A stretch of 36,104 nucleotides of DNA from Dehalococcoidia bacterium (GCA_030615865.1 JAUWYK010000009.1:1-36104), one strand, 5' to 3'; positions 15,489 through 24,762 are shown, counted from the stretch's first letter. A program made the numbers and translations. Notes: generated from the sequence alone by a model not told the origin.

Positions 15489-16071
15489 TAGATTATCTAT
15501 TGTCAAGCGAGAGACTAAAGAAACGAATATTCACTTACAGCTTAATATTGACGGTAGTGGTAAGTGGGAGATGAATACCGGGATTAGGATGTTTGACCAC
15601 CTGCTGGCTCAATTGGCTCAGCATGGTGTATTTGACATAAAGATTTCAGCTACTGGAAGTGACCAGCATCACCTGGTAGAGGATGTTGCCATTTGTTTGG
15701 GTAGAGCCTTTGGTGAAGCCCTTGGGCAGAAGCGGGGCATTGTCAGGATGGCTGACGCTGCTGTGCCTATGGATGATGCCTTAGCTATAGTGGCGGTGGA
15801 CTTTAGTGGTAGGGGATATACTGTACTGGAGCTGCCCTTTACTGATAATGATATGGCTGGTTTTGCTACCGACCTTATCCGTCACTTCCTTGAATCTTTT
15901 GCTGTTGAAGCCAGGCTTAATCTTCATGCCAGGGTTGCCTACGGCACCAATGACCATCACAAAGCAGAAGCCCTGTTTAAAGCCTTAGGCAGAGCCTTAG
16001 ATATGGCTACCAGAATTGACGAGCGGATTGGTGGTGAACTTCCCAGCACCAAGGAATTTTTAGAGGGTTAA
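15481..16071 (+). CDS. hisB: Imidazoleglycerol-phosphate dehydratase
   Basis: Dehydrates imidazole glycerol phosphate to imidazole-acetol phosphate, the step just before HisC, using a di-manganese site. The 196-residue length matches the monofunctional enzyme; there is no fused histidinol-phosphatase domain. Both internal half-repeats with metal ligands are visible: [12 protein letters not shown]...[14 protein letters not shown] and [15 protein letters not shown]...[14 protein letters not shown]. Start is GTG at 15481 with GGGAGGAG inside the hisC end, overlapping hisC by 8 bases. The stop lies only 9 bases from the end of the convergent purC, leaving no room for a separate terminator. hisA, hisF, hisH and hisI/E are not in the window. 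Confidence 0.96.
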   Translation: MADRLSIVKRETKETNIHLQLNIDGSGKWEMNTGIRMFDHLLAQLAQHGVFDIKISATGSDQHHLVEDVAICLGRAFGEALGQKRGIVRMADAAVPMDDALAIVAVDFSGRGYTVLELPFTDNDMAGFATDLIRHFLESFAVEARLNLHARVAYGTNDHHKAEALFKALGRALDMATRIDERIGGELPSTKEFLEG

Positions 16072-16080
16072 GGGTCAGTC

Positions 16081-17001
16081 TTATACTCTTAATTTCCTGC
16101 CCGTCAGCCTCGCGTAAGCCTGTTCATATCTTTCAGTAGTGCTGGCAATAACTTCTAGCGGGAGCATTGGTGCTGGGGGCTCTTTATTCCAGCCTGACTG
16201 AACGAGCCAGTCACGGACTGGCTGCTTATCGTAGCTGGGCTGGGATTGCCCGACTTTATATTGCTCGGCATCCCAGAAGCGGGATGAGTCGGGGGTCAGC
16301 AGCTCATCAATAAGGATAATCTCATCGTTAACCAGCCCGAACTCCATCTTGGTATCGGCGATGATAATACCTCTGGCTCGGGCATAATCTTGGGCATAGC
16401 TATAGAGGGCTAGGCTTTTCTTTCTCATCTCTTCGGCTAGAGCTTCACCCACCAGCTTCTTCATCTCATCCATACTCAGCGGCTGGTCGTGCCCGCTCTC
16501 TGCCTTGGTGGTGGGGGTGAATAATGGCTGGGGTAATTCCTGGCTTTCCTGTAAGCCTTTAGGCAAAGAGAACCCGGAAATGGTGCCGTATTGCTGGTAT
16601 TCAGCCCAGGCTGAGCCGGAAAGGTAGCCCCGCACCACACTTTCAACAGGAATGCGCTTGGCTTTTTTAACAACCATAGACCGGCCAGCAAGGTAATCGG
16701 GATAGGAAAAGCGGCTTTCGTCAAGAATATAGGTGTCAAGGCAGTGCACATCGTCAACGGCTTCTATCAAGTGGTTGGGCATCAAGTTTGAAGTCTGTCT
16801 AAACCAGAAAATAGAGAGCTGGTTAAGCACTAAGCCCTTGTTGGGGATGCCGCAAGGTAGAACTGAATCAAAGGCCGAGATTCGGTCAGTAGCTACAATC
16901 AGTAGCAAGTTACCCAGGTCGTAGGTATCCCGTACCTTCCCATGTAAGAATAATGGCAGTGGTAGGTCTGTATTTAGCAAGACTGGCGGCGCAGTATTCA
17001 T
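16081..17001 (-). CDS. purC: Phosphoribosylaminoimidazole-succinocarboxamide synthase
   Basis: SAICAR synthetase ligates aspartate to CAIR with ATP in de novo purine synthesis. At 306 residues it is the longer form. Motifs: HGKVRDTYDLG near residue 20; LLIVATDRISAFDSVLP; GIPNKGLVLNQLSIFWF; VESVVRGYLSGSAWAEY near 118; TPTTKAESGHDQPLS near 155; and IIADTKMEFGL...LIDELLTPDSSRFW near 212-245. It is the last gene of the purD-purE-purB-purC operon on the minus strand. Its ATG overlaps the purB stop by 4 bases. It converges on hisB with a 9-base gap. Confidence 0.96.
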   Translation of the reverse strand: MNTAPPVLLNTDLPLPLFLHGKVRDTYDLGNLLLIVATDRISAFDSVLPCGIPNKGLVLNQLSIFWFRQTSNLMPNHLIEAVDDVHCLDTYILDESRFSYPDYLAGRSMVVKKAKRIPVESVVRGYLSGSAWAEYQQYGTISGFSLPKGLQESQELPQPLFTPTTKAESGHDQPLSMDEMKKLVGEALAEEMRKKSLALYSYAQDYARARGIIIADTKMEFGLVNDEIILIDELLTPDSSRFWDAEQYKVGQSQPSYDKQPVRDWLVQSGWNKEPPAPMLPLEVIASTTERYEQAYARLTGRKLRV

Positions 17002-18347
17002 ATAGCTCCAGGCGCTAGTTCTGTGGGCTCAGCTAACTTGCTCTTCCATTGTGTTTCGGTTAAACCCAGTCGTTGGAAAATATCATCTATGTAACGCAGG
17101 TAGTATTGCGCATCAAAAAGTGGCTCAAGCTCTGGCTCAGGCAGGATGGCAGTAACCTCGGGGTCAGCCTTCAATAAACTAAGGAAGTTTTTATTTCCCT
17201 TCCACGCCTTCATCGCGTTCCGTTGCACCAATTCATATGCTTTTTGCCGACTTAGCCCTTTATCAATAAGGGCTAGCATTACCCGCTGAGAGAAGATTAA
17301 GCCTTTGGTAAGCTCTATGTTCCGCTTCATCTTTTGCGGATAAATTTGTAACCCCCTCATTATTGAGGCGAAGAGGGCAAGACAGTAGTCCAGTAGAAGG
17401 CAGGAGCCGGGTAGGATAATGCGCTCGGTAGAGGAATGGCTGATGTCACGCTCATGCCACAGGCTAATATTTTCCATTGAGGTTAGAGCATAGCCCCTCA
17501 CCAATCGGGCTAAGCCACAGATTCGTTCACAAAGCTCCGGATTCCGTTTGTGTGGCATAGCCGAAGAGCCGGTCTGCCCAGCGGCGAAGGGTTCTTCTAC
17601 CTCTCGCGTCTCAGTCCGTTGCAGTCCCCTAATCTCGGTAGCGAACTTTTCCAGGGAGCTGGAGATTATGGCTAAAGTGGTAATGAATTGAGCGTGACGG
17701 TCGCGTTGCAAAATCTGAGATGATACCGGGGCCGGAGCCAGCCCCAGTTTGGTGCAGGCCTTCTGTTCAACCTCAGGTGGTACCGTAGCATAGGTGCCCA
17801 CTGCGCCTGAAATCTTACCCACAGCGATTGCTCTTTTGGCTTCGGTGAGCCTTAGGCTATTGCGCCTCATTTCGCCAATCCATAACGCCAGCTTCAAGCC
17901 AAAGGTGGTTGGCTCAGCATGAACGCCATGGGTGCGCCCAATCATGGATGTATATTTATGTTTAATTGCCTTCTCTGCTAATACCGAAATGAGTTCCTTT
18001 ATATTCTGACTTAGTAGCTCGGTTGCCTCAACCAGCTGTAAGCTGAGGGCGGTGTCTATTACATCGGAAGAGGTAAGACCAAGGTGAACAAAACGTGATT
18101 CATCACCCAGGCTCTGTGAAACAGAACCGAGGAAGGCAGTCATATCGTGGTGGGTTTCCTTAAGAATCTCCTCCATGCGTTTAAGGTTAACTCGGGCTAG
18201 CTTTATCTTAGGTACAGCTTCTCTGGGGATAACGCCTAATTCAGCCCACGCCTCACAGACAGCAATCTCTACCTCAAGCCATTTATCAAACTTATTTTCG
18301 TCTGACCAAATCCTTTTCATTTGGGGTCTAGAATATCGTTCAATCAT
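16998..18347 (-). CDS. purB: Adenylosuccinate lyase
   Basis: A fumarase/aspartase-superfamily enzyme that removes fumarate from SAICAR and from adenylosuccinate, serving two steps of purine synthesis. It has 449 residues. Motifs: MIERYSRPQMKRIWSDENKF at the N-terminus; THHDMTAFL near 65, with LTSSDVIDTALS near 90; IGRTHGVHAEPTTFGLK near 138, with the catalytic His; and the superfamily signature GSSAMPHKRNPELCE near 260 with the catalytic Ser loop. It overlaps purE and purC by 4 bases each, so translation is coupled through the operon. Confidence 0.96.
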   Translation of the reverse strand: MIERYSRPQMKRIWSDENKFDKWLEVEIAVCEAWAELGVIPREAVPKIKLARVNLKRMEEILKETHHDMTAFLGSVSQSLGDESRFVHLGLTSSDVIDTALSLQLVEATELLSQNIKELISVLAEKAIKHKYTSMIGRTHGVHAEPTTFGLKLALWIGEMRRNSLRLTEAKRAIAVGKISGAVGTYATVPPEVEQKACTKLGLAPAPVSSQILQRDRHAQFITTLAIISSSLEKFATEIRGLQRTETREVEEPFAAGQTGSSAMPHKRNPELCERICGLARLVRGYALTSMENISLWHERDISHSSTERIILPGSCLLLDYCLALFASIMRGLQIYPQKMKRNIELTKGLIFSQRVMLALIDKGLSRQKAYELVQRNAMKAWKGNKNFLSLLKADPEVTAILPEPELEPLFDAQYYLRYIDDIFQRLGLTETQWKSKLAEPTELAPGAI

Positions 18348-18808
18348 TGGTTAGCTCCTTGTAAATCACTTCTATATTTTTCGTAGGTCTTTCGTATCCC
18401 GTCATGCTTTATGCCTAAAATTTCGGCAGCCAGATAAGCAGCATTCTTAGCTCCAGTAGTCCCGATAGCTACACTGGCTACCGGGATTCCGGCTGGCATC
18501 TGAACTATAGAGTAGAGGGCATCAATACCCTTTAATTCACTGGTGGCTAGGGGCACACCTATGACCGGCAGAGTAGTCCAGCTAGCTAGAACTCCAGGCA
18601 GATGGGCGGCTCCACCAGCAGCGGCGATTATCACCTCAATCCCCCGCCTTCGGGCTTCCTGTCCAAATTGCCTCGCCTTTTCTGGAGTGCGGTGAGCTGA
18701 TATTACCGACACCTCATAATCAATACCAAGCTTGTCCAGTGCCTCCAGCGTTGGCTTGAGCGCTTCGGCATCTGATTTTGAACCCATGACTACAGCAACT
18801 AGCGGCAT
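18344..18808 (-). CDS. purE: N5-carboxyaminoimidazole ribonucleotide mutase
   Basis: Class I PurE moves the carboxyl group of N5-CAIR to C4 to form CAIR. At 154 residues it has normal length. Motifs: VVMGSKSDAEALKPTLEALDKLG near residue 7; SVISAHRTPEKA near 34, with the catalytic His; IIAAAGGAAHLPGVLASWT near 62; and PVIGVPLATSELKGIDALYSIVQMPAGIPVA near 82. No purK, which makes its substrate, is in the window. It lies between purD (2-base gap) and purB (4-base overlap). Confidence 0.95.
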   Translation of the reverse strand: MPLVAVVMGSKSDAEALKPTLEALDKLGIDYEVSVISAHRTPEKARQFGQEARRRGIEVIIAAAGGAAHLPGVLASWTTLPVIGVPLATSELKGIDALYSIVQMPAGIPVASVAIGTTGAKNAAYLAAEILGIKHDGIRKTYEKYRSDLQGANQ

Positions 18809-18810
18809 AA

Positions 18811-20079
18811 TTAACCTTCCTTTACCAGGGCAATATCCCTGCGATAGTGGCAGCCCTCAAAGTGAATTCGTGGGATATTAGCATAGACCTTTTCTCTTGC
18901 CTCAGCAATGGTTTTACCTATAGCAACTACAGTGAGCACTCGACCCCCGCTAGTCAATACCTCTCCCGGCTCTGACCCCACCTTGGTTCCGGCATGAAAT
19001 ACCAGGAGGTCTTTATCTAAATCGTTTAGACCGGTAATGGGGAAGCCTGTCTTATAGCTTCCCGGGTATCCGGCTGACGCTATTACTACCCCAATACAGG
19101 CATCTTCACTCCACTCCACATTTATCTGGTCAAGGTTACGGTTTACCACGGCGAGAAGAATATCTACTAGGTCGGTTTTAAGTCGTGGCAGGGTAACCTG
19201 GGCTTCCGGGTCACCAAACCTGGCATTAAATTCTAGCGCCTTTGGTCCGTCATTGGTAATCATTAAACCACCGTAAATAACGCCACGGTAAGCCTTTCCT
19301 TCTTCATGCATCGCCTTTACTGCTGGCTCAAGGATGGTTTCGTTGACCTTTTTATCCAGTTCTGCATTGAAAAAGTGTGGCGGACTGTAACTGCCCATAC
19401 CACCGGTATTGGGTCCTTGGTCTCCGTCATATACTGGTTTATAATCACAAGCGGATACCATAGGGACTACAGCGCGGGCATCGGTAAAGGCAAAAGCACT
19501 CATCTCCTTTCCCGATAGACACTCTTCAATAATTACCTTATCACCGGCATCACCAAAGATTTTTGCTTCCATAATGTTAGCCAGAACTTCTAAGGCTTGG
19601 GGGATGGTATCGGCTACGGTTACTCCCTTCCCAGCGGCCAGCCCATCTGCCTTAATTACAATAGGCGGTGTCTGCTGCTGGACATACTCTCTTGCCTTGC
19701 CATATTCAGAAAAACTGGCGCTTCGGGCACAGGGTATATTATACTTTTGCATCAGCTCCTTGGCAAATACCTTGCTTGACTCTATCTCGGCAGCTTTTTT
19801 GGTCGGGCCAAAAATAGGAATGCCTCTAACTAAGAATTGGTCGGCAATGCCCTCGGCTAGAGGCGTCTCTGGTCCGACAACAGTAAGCTCGACTCTCTTT
19901 TCCTGTGCTACCTTGACCAGCGACTCTATATCTGTAGGACTAATATCCAGGTTATGGGCTATTTTAGCCGTACCGGCATTGCCCGGAGCCACATAAATTT
20001 CCTTAACTTTGGGGCTCTGGGCTAGCTTCCAGACCAGGGTATGCTCCCTGGCCCCACCACCAACAACCAGTATCTTCAG
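18811..20079 (-). CDS. purD: Phosphoribosylamine--glycine ligase (CTG start)
   Basis: GAR synthetase joins glycine to phosphoribosylamine with ATP. The first in-frame ATG/GTG/TTG would be GTG at 19995 (giving V-A-P-G-N), which removes the N-terminal domain. The frame continues upstream with K-I-L-V-V-G-G-G-A-R-E-H-T, the universal PurD N-terminus, preceded by CTG at 20079-20077 and then, two codons earlier, a TGA. GGAGGG lies 6 bases before the CTG. I therefore call a CTG start and a 422-residue protein, the normal PurD length. Later motifs: VGPETPLAEG, FGPTKKAAEIESSK, KADGLAAGKGV, EECLSGKEMSAFAFTD, DQGPNTGGMGSYSPP and EFNARFGDPEAQV (ATP-grasp). It is first gene of purD-E-B-C; no clear promoter is seen in the short gap before it. 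Confidence 0.93.
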   Translation of the reverse strand: MKILVVGGGAREHTLVWKLAQSPKVKEIYVAPGNAGTAKIAHNLDISPTDIESLVKVAQEKRVELTVVGPETPLAEGIADQFLVRGIPIFGPTKKAAEIESSKVFAKELMQKYNIPCARSASFSEYGKAREYVQQQTPPIVIKADGLAAGKGVTVADTIPQALEVLANIMEAKIFGDAGDKVIIEECLSGKEMSAFAFTDARAVVPMVSACDYKPVYDGDQGPNTGGMGSYSPPHFFNAELDKKVNETILEPAVKAMHEEGKAYRGVIYGGLMITNDGPKALEFNARFGDPEAQVTLPRLKTDLVDILLAVVNRNLDQINVEWSEDACIGVVIASAGYPGSYKTGFPITGLNDLDKDLLVFHAGTKVGSEPGEVLTSGGRVLTVVAIGKTIAEAREKVYANIPRIHFEGCHYRRDIALVKEG

Positions 20080-20129
20080 AGTTCACCCTCCAATATTAAT
20101 GATATTTATCAACATTTAGATGGCTTACT

Positions 20130-21905
20130 TTATGGTATTCCATAAGGTGGCGGTTCATAAGGTTGCCACCGTCCCTGCTCTTTAACAAGCTGCTGTTTAA
20201 CCTGCTCAAATGGAATCTTTATAAATTCTCTTCTCTCAAATTTTCGCCCTTGTATATCATCATTATGGATGCCTTTTAAATAATCTAGGATTTCTATCGT
20301 TTCATTCGGCGAGAGTGTGCCGTAAAATGGGCTACAGTTAAACGTGCGCCACAGATAAGCCCACTTCCCATCATGTTCTATGAAGTCTATGTATTTTAAT
20401 CCACCCAAATCTCCACAGGGACATATCACTGTACCACTTATATTTAGTGTAATATTCAGTATAGTTCCATTGCTGATAATTAAATCATGCTTTGGAACAT
20501 AGATGAAATCATGGCCGGCAACTTTGCCATCTGAAGTGGCGAAACCTTGCAGCCGGTAGCGGTCTATACCAGCTAATTCTAGAGCAGCACCTATAGCCGC
20601 CGCTTGCACTACACAGTGTCCAGCACGAGTCCGATAAGTGTGTTCTATGCCATACTCAACCATCGCGCATCTCCAAATATGACCGTGAGAATTACCATGA
20701 TAAAATTTAACCCCCGGGGTTTGTGTATGCTTACCATACTCATCACACATTGCTTCTATGCCGGTCTTGCCTTCTTTCTCCTTGGCAATCGCTGCCAGGT
20801 AAGCCGAGATAGGGCTAAACAGATTCATCTTTTCGTTTAAAGCTCTATCACACCAGAGGAAATAAACTAGTCTTGATTCTTCAAACTCACGCTTTATTCC
20901 TTGTGGCAAGTCCTGTGCCATTCTCTGGCTGGCATTGATACATGCCAGTTTAAGGAAGGTTAAATTCCTAACATCGGTAAACTCAGTTACTTCTTTTAAC
21001 TTAGGTATCAAGCCCTTCTCAAAGTCAGACAATTCAGGCTCTTTAACATTTGTTGAGTATGTGGCAACTAGTTCGCTCAAGACCTTGCTTCTATCTGTGT
21101 CATCCCGCTCCATCAGCGGATACCAGACATTCTCTTCATTGAAGATTAGAATAGGATTCCCTTCTGGCTGTTCTGCCTCCTTTTGCTCCACAGCTGAGAT
21201 TAGAGACGCGTCCCGGTACAAATAGGCATTTTCATTATCGCAATAGATTAAATAAAGCTCCTTATAGCCCTTTTTCTTCTCTGCGAAGTACAGCTGCTCT
21301 GCCTTTTCAAGTTGCGTAATCTTGTCATCAAAGGTCTTCAGTGTCGTGGTAAGGAGGTCTAGCCGCCTGTCAAGAAATGGGAGGAAGGGATAATTAGCCG
21401 GGTATAGCTCTTGGCAGCTCACCAACTTGTATTTAGTGAAATCTACATCATCAAATGAGAAGGGTGCTCCTTGTGTCCATAAGTTAGACGACTCATGGGA
21501 GAGATACTTGTTATGAACATCTTTTGTTTCGTAAGCTTTCTTAAATCCAGTAGCGGTGGTAAGCACTTCGGTTAGAACATTAGCGCCTTGCAGGTAAATT
21601 TCGGGATGCTTAACCGCCAGTGTTCGATAAGCATAAATAGCGTACTTAAGGTATATATCGCTCTCTGCCTGGGACACAAATTTTGACCAGGCATCCTTAT
21701 GTATTTTGACACGTAACTCTTCTACTGTAGTTGGAGCTGGGCTTGGTGCGGGCGTTGGCTCTGGAGCTGGTGTCGTTTCGGGTGTTGGTGTAGACGGTGT
21801 AGGTTCGGCAGGCGCAGGCGTGGGGGGCAGAACAGGTGTCGATGCCGGGGCACATGCCCCAAGGACAAGCAAGATCGCTATAAGAATAATCAGTGTCTTA
21901 CGCAC
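20130..21905 (-). CDS. Lipoprotein with transglutaminase-like Cys-His motif
   Basis: Not a named gene. Numbered from GTG 21905 (591 residues). Lipoprotein signal peptide MRKTLIILIAILLVLGAC with lipobox Cys18; a Pro/Thr/Ala/Glu-rich spacer (about 20-60) of the kind that lifts a domain off the membrane; a long helical domain; then, near 420-465, RAGHCVVQAAAIGAALELAGIDRYRLQG followed by AGHDFIYVP. That spacing of Cys and His resembles transglutaminase-like (papain-fold) proteins; the third catalytic residue, usually Asp, is not clear (ISNG). The upstream in-frame GTG at 21929 overlaps guaA and has no ribosome-binding site, while 21905 has AGAGG 8 bases before it. It follows guaA directly and precedes purD on the same strand. 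A link to purine metabolism is not implied. Confidence 0.75.
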   Translation of the reverse strand: MRKTLIILIAILLVLGACAPASTPVLPPTPAPAEPTPSTPTPETTPAPEPTPAPSPAPTTVEELRVKIHKDAWSKFVSQAESDIYLKYAIYAYRTLAVKHPEIYLQGANVLTEVLTTATGFKKAYETKDVHNKYLSHESSNLWTQGAPFSFDDVDFTKYKLVSCQELYPANYPFLPFLDRRLDLLTTTLKTFDDKITQLEKAEQLYFAEKKKGYKELYLIYCDNENAYLYRDASLISAVEQKEAEQPEGNPILIFNEENVWYPLMERDDTDRSKVLSELVATYSTNVKEPELSDFEKGLIPKLKEVTEFTDVRNLTFLKLACINASQRMAQDLPQGIKREFEESRLVYFLWCDRALNEKMNLFSPISAYLAAIAKEKEGKTGIEAMCDEYGKHTQTPGVKFYHGNSHGHIWRCAMVEYGIEHTYRTRAGHCVVQAAAIGAALELAGIDRYRLQGFATSDGKVAGHDFIYVPKHDLIISNGTILNITLNISGTVICPCGDLGGLKYIDFIEHDGKWAYLWRTFNCSPFYGTLSPNETIEILDYLKGIHNDDIQGRKFERREFIKIPFEQVKQQLVKEQGRWQPYEPPPYGIP

Positions 21906-21919
21906 TCTTGAGCCTCTTT

Positions 21920-23611
21920 TTACTCCCACTCAATAGTTGATGGGGGTTTGGAGGTTATATCATAGACTACCCGGTTTACCCCGGGGACTTCATTTACTAT
22001 GCGGTTGGAAATCCGGGCCAGGACATCGTAGGGGAGGCGTGCCCAGTCGGCAGTCATCGCATCCTCGCTGGTTACAGCCCTGATGGAAACCAGATAGCCG
22101 TATGTTCTGTAGTCGCCCATCACCCCCACGCTCTTGACATCGGTGAGTATGGCAAAGCTCTGCCATAGCTGGCGGTATAACTTTGCCTTTTTAATCTCGT
22201 TCATCACCACCCAGTCAGCTGAGCGCAGTATCTCCAGCTTCTCCTTGGTTACCTCACCGATAATGCGGATAGCCAGACCTGGTCCGGGGAAGGGCTGTCG
22301 CCATACCATCTCTTCAGGCAGACCCAGCTCCAGTCCAACCTGGCGCACCTCGTCCTTGAACAGGTGTCGCAACGGTTCAAGCAGTTGAAGTGTCATCTTG
22401 GCTGGCAGTCCGCCAACATTGTGGTGAGTTTTTATTTTAGCCGGGGCTGTGCTTCCTGAAGATGCACTCTCAATAACATCGGGGTAGAGGGTTCCTTGAG
22501 CTAGGAAGTCAACCTTACCTATCTTATTAGCTTCCTCCTCAAATACGGCGATAAACTCCTCGCCGATAATCTTTCGCTTGGTCTCCGGGTCGGTTACCCC
22601 TTTCAAGCGCTTCAGGAATCGCTTACTGGCATCTACATAGATAATATTCATGCCTAGATTGAGGCGGAAGGTATTGAAGGTTCTTTCCACTTCTTCACGA
22701 CGCAGCAGCCCATGGTTGACAAAGATACAGGTGAGCTGGTCACCGATAGCCTGGTGAAGAAGAGTGGCGACCACTGATGAATCAACCCCTCCCGAAAGGG
22801 CACTAACCACCTTGCCCTTGCCTACCTGCTGCTTAATTCTAGCCACGCTATCATTTATGAAGTTGCCCATCGTCCAGTTTCCCTTGCAGCCACATACCCG
22901 GTAGACAAAGTTCTTGAGAATGGTCTTTCCCTCAGGAGTATGGGCTACCTCGGGATGAAACTGAAGACCGAATATTCCCTCTTCACTACCCATGATAGCA
23001 GTTGGTGAATTTTCGGTGTAGGCTAGGGTAGTGAAACCGGGCGGCATTTCTTCAATTTTGTCAGCGTGGCTCATCCATACCGGCGTGGAGGAAGGTAAAT
23101 CAGCAAATAATGGCGAATCTACATCGCTCAAGTGAAGGATAGCGTGACCATACTCATACTTTGTTCCCGGGGTAACCTTTCCGCCTAACTGTTTGGTGAG
23201 CACTTGCATCCCGTAACATATGCCTAATATTGGCAAGTGGCTTTCATAAATATAAGCCGGAGCCAGAGGAGCACCAGGTTCATAGACACTAGCTGGTCCT
23301 CCAGAGAGGATAAACCCCTTGGGGTTTAATGGGGCTATCTTTTCCCAGGGGATATCGTGGGGGACTAGCTCACAATATACCTGGCACTCGCGTACTCGTC
23401 GTGCGATTAGCATGCTATACTGTGAGCCAAAGTCGATGACAATTATAGCCTCCCGCTCAACACCAGATATAGCTTCCTTGGCGGTAATAGGCTGTTCACC
23501 GGCTATCTCCTTGGCAATTTCCAAATAAGTGGAGACTTCAATATCGCCACTGGTCTTTACCCGGTGACTCTCGTTTAGGGTTTGTTTTGACTTACCTTTT
23601 CTCTTATTCAT
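21920..23611 (-). CDS. guaA: GMP synthase (glutamine-hydrolysing)
   Basis: Aminates XMP to GMP using glutamine-derived ammonia and ATP. Order: a class I glutamine amidotransferase from about residue 55 ([20 protein letters not shown]) with Cys132 in GICYGMQ and His219/Glu221 in LQFHPEV; an ATP pyrophosphatase domain with P-loop SGGVDS (273-278); and a C-terminal dimerisation domain ending PPSTIEWE. At 563 residues it is about 40-50 longer than usual because of a charged N-terminal stretch (1-54) before the canonical start of the domain. The ATG at 23611 lies almost at the predicted transcription start, so either the mRNA is leaderless or a downstream non-ATG start is used. It is divergent from the tsaC-like gene. 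Confidence 0.95.
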   Translation of the reverse strand: MNKRKGKSKQTLNESHRVKTSGDIEVSTYLEIAKEIAGEQPITAKEAISGVEREAIIVIDFGSQYSMLIARRVRECQVYCELVPHDIPWEKIAPLNPKGFILSGGPASVYEPGAPLAPAYIYESHLPILGICYGMQVLTKQLGGKVTPGTKYEYGHAILHLSDVDSPLFADLPSSTPVWMSHADKIEEMPPGFTTLAYTENSPTAIMGSEEGIFGLQFHPEVAHTPEGKTILKNFVYRVCGCKGNWTMGNFINDSVARIKQQVGKGKVVSALSGGVDSSVVATLLHQAIGDQLTCIFVNHGLLRREEVERTFNTFRLNLGMNIIYVDASKRFLKRLKGVTDPETKRKIIGEEFIAVFEEEANKIGKVDFLAQGTLYPDVIESASSGSTAPAKIKTHHNVGGLPAKMTLQLLEPLRHLFKDEVRQVGLELGLPEEMVWRQPFPGPGLAIRIIGEVTKEKLEILRSADWVVMNEIKKAKLYRQLWQSFAILTDVKSVGVMGDYRTYGYLVSIRAVTSEDAMTADWARLPYDVLARISNRIVNEVPGVNRVVYDITSKPPSTIEWE

Positions 23612-23618
23612 TTATCAA

Positions 23619-23647
23619 AGATTACCACTGTGGTATACTGTCGTCAA
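23619..23647 (-). promoter_or_regulatory. guaA promoter with central palindrome
   Basis: Minus strand: TTGACG (23647-23642), a 17-base spacer and TAATCT (23624-23619), with transcription starting near 23612. The spacer contains the inverted repeat TACCAC-T-GTGGTA (23623-23635), which also touches a plus-strand -10 candidate TATACT (23634-23639) for the tsaC-like gene. A regulator bound there could affect both directions. Confidence 0.55.
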
Positions 23648-23675
23648 GGCGGAAAACACTTTTAATAGATAGCAA

Positions 23676-24320
23676 ATGGTAAATAAGTTATCTTTATCTA
23701 TTCAAAAACAGGTTGAGATGGGCATTTCTATCCTCAAGCAGGGAGGAATAGTTGCCTTTCCTACTGATACCGTTTATGGACTGGGCGCTTGTGCTAACAT
23801 TGGTCAGGCTGTGGAGCGGGTTTATCAGGTAAAGAAACGACCACGGAATATAGCACTTCCCTTGCTTCTAGCTCATACGTCTCAGATAAGTGAGGTTGCT
23901 TATCCGGTACCGCCGATTGCCCGGCTTTTAGCCCATAACTTCCTGCCCGGTGCCTTGACAATGGTCTTAAATAAGTCTAACTCCGTCCCTGATGTCATTA
24001 CTGCCGGGGGTATGACTGTAGCTATTCGTATCCCGGCTCATTCTATCCCTGTTGCTCTGGCTGAAGGTCTGGGAACTCCTATTGTCGGCACCAGCGCTAA
24101 TCTGAGTGGTAAGCCGAGTGCATTGACTGCTGATGAGGTCTACTCTCAGTTTGGTGATAGGATAGATTTGGTCATTGATGGTGGCAGGTGCCTGGGTGGT
24201 GAAGAATCTACTATAATTGATTTGACCGGGGAAATACCTGTTGTTTTGCGGGAAGGCGCAATATCGCGGGAAGAACTCATCAAGGTATGCGGCAGTATTG
24301 TATTTAAGGGAGAGGGCTAG
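23676..24320 (+). CDS. L-threonylcarbamoyladenylate synthase (Sua5/YrdC/TsaC family)
   Basis: Makes threonylcarbamoyl-AMP from Thr, bicarbonate and ATP for the t6A37 modification of ANN-decoding tRNAs. The 214-residue YrdC domain shows GGIVAFPTDTVYGLGA near residue 24, KKRPRNIALPLLLAH near 51, LPGALTMVLNKS near 90, VAIRIPAHSIPVA near 114 and GTSANLSGKPSALTADEV near 138, then IDLVIDGG and STIIDLTG. It lacks the extra C-terminal Sua5 domain, so it is the short TsaC-like form. The start ATG has no obvious ribosome-binding site. rpiB begins 5 bases after the stop. Confidence 0.93.
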   Translation: MVNKLSLSIQKQVEMGISILKQGGIVAFPTDTVYGLGACANIGQAVERVYQVKKRPRNIALPLLLAHTSQISEVAYPVPPIARLLAHNFLPGALTMVLNKSNSVPDVITAGGMTVAIRIPAHSIPVALAEGLGTPIVGTSANLSGKPSALTADEVYSQFGDRIDLVIDGGRCLGGEESTIIDLTGEIPVVLREGAISREELIKVCGSIVFKGEG

Positions 24321-24324
24321 GGTA

Positions 24325-24762
24325 GTGCATATTGCTATTGGCTGTGACCATAGGGGGCTAGAGCTCAAGCAATTTATTATAAAGCTAGCTACTGAAGCCG
24401 GGCATAGCTATGAGGACTTTGGCACTTATACCGCTGACTCGGTAGACTACCCTGATATTGCTAAAAAGGTAGCTGAAGCGGTAGCTAGCGGTAATCTGGA
24501 ATGCGGTATCTTGATATGTGACACCGGCATTGGTATGAGTATTACTGCTAATAAGGTTAAGGGGATAAGAGCTGCCTTGTGTCGTGATGCCTTCAGTGCC
24601 CGCCGGGCTCGTTTGCATAATGATGCCAATGTCCTCTGTTTAGGGGCAGGGAGAGGGCAGGAGGGAGTGCCTGAAATCGTTGACGCTTTTCTCAGCACTG
24701 AATTTGAAGGTGGAAGGCACCTGCGCCGACTAAATAAGATAAGGGCTATGGAAGGTTATTGA
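24325..24762 (+). CDS. rpiB: Ribose-5-phosphate isomerase B
   Basis: Interconverts ribose 5-phosphate and ribulose 5-phosphate, feeding PRPP to the purine and histidine pathways nearby. The 145-residue RpiB/LacAB-fold protein starts at GTG 24325 (V-H-I-A-I-G-C-D-H-R-G), with GAGAGGG 8 bases upstream; the frame stays open to an ATG at 24241 inside the previous gene, but that adds a non-conserved tail. Motifs: GCDHRGLELKQ near residue 6; CDTGIGMSITANKVKGIRAALC near 64, with the catalytic Cys; and RLHNDANVLCLGAGR near 97. It is probably cotranscribed with the tsaC-like gene. A strong terminator follows at 24828-24850. Confidence 0.93.
   Translation: MHIAIGCDHRGLELKQFIIKLATEAGHSYEDFGTYTADSVDYPDIAKKVAEAVASGNLECGILICDTGIGMSITANKVKGIRAALCRDAFSARRARLHNDANVLCLGAGRGQEGVPEIVDAFLSTEFEGGRHLRRLNKIRAMEGY

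Noticed and set aside
16071..16081. Terminator between convergent hisB and purC
   Set aside because: Only 9 bases separate the stops and no stem with T run is visible; opposing transcripts probably end inside each other's genes.
24241..24324. 28-residue N-terminal extension of RpiB
   Set aside because: It lies inside the preceding gene in another frame and is not part of the RpiB fold; GTG 24325 has a ribosome-binding site and gives the family N-terminus.
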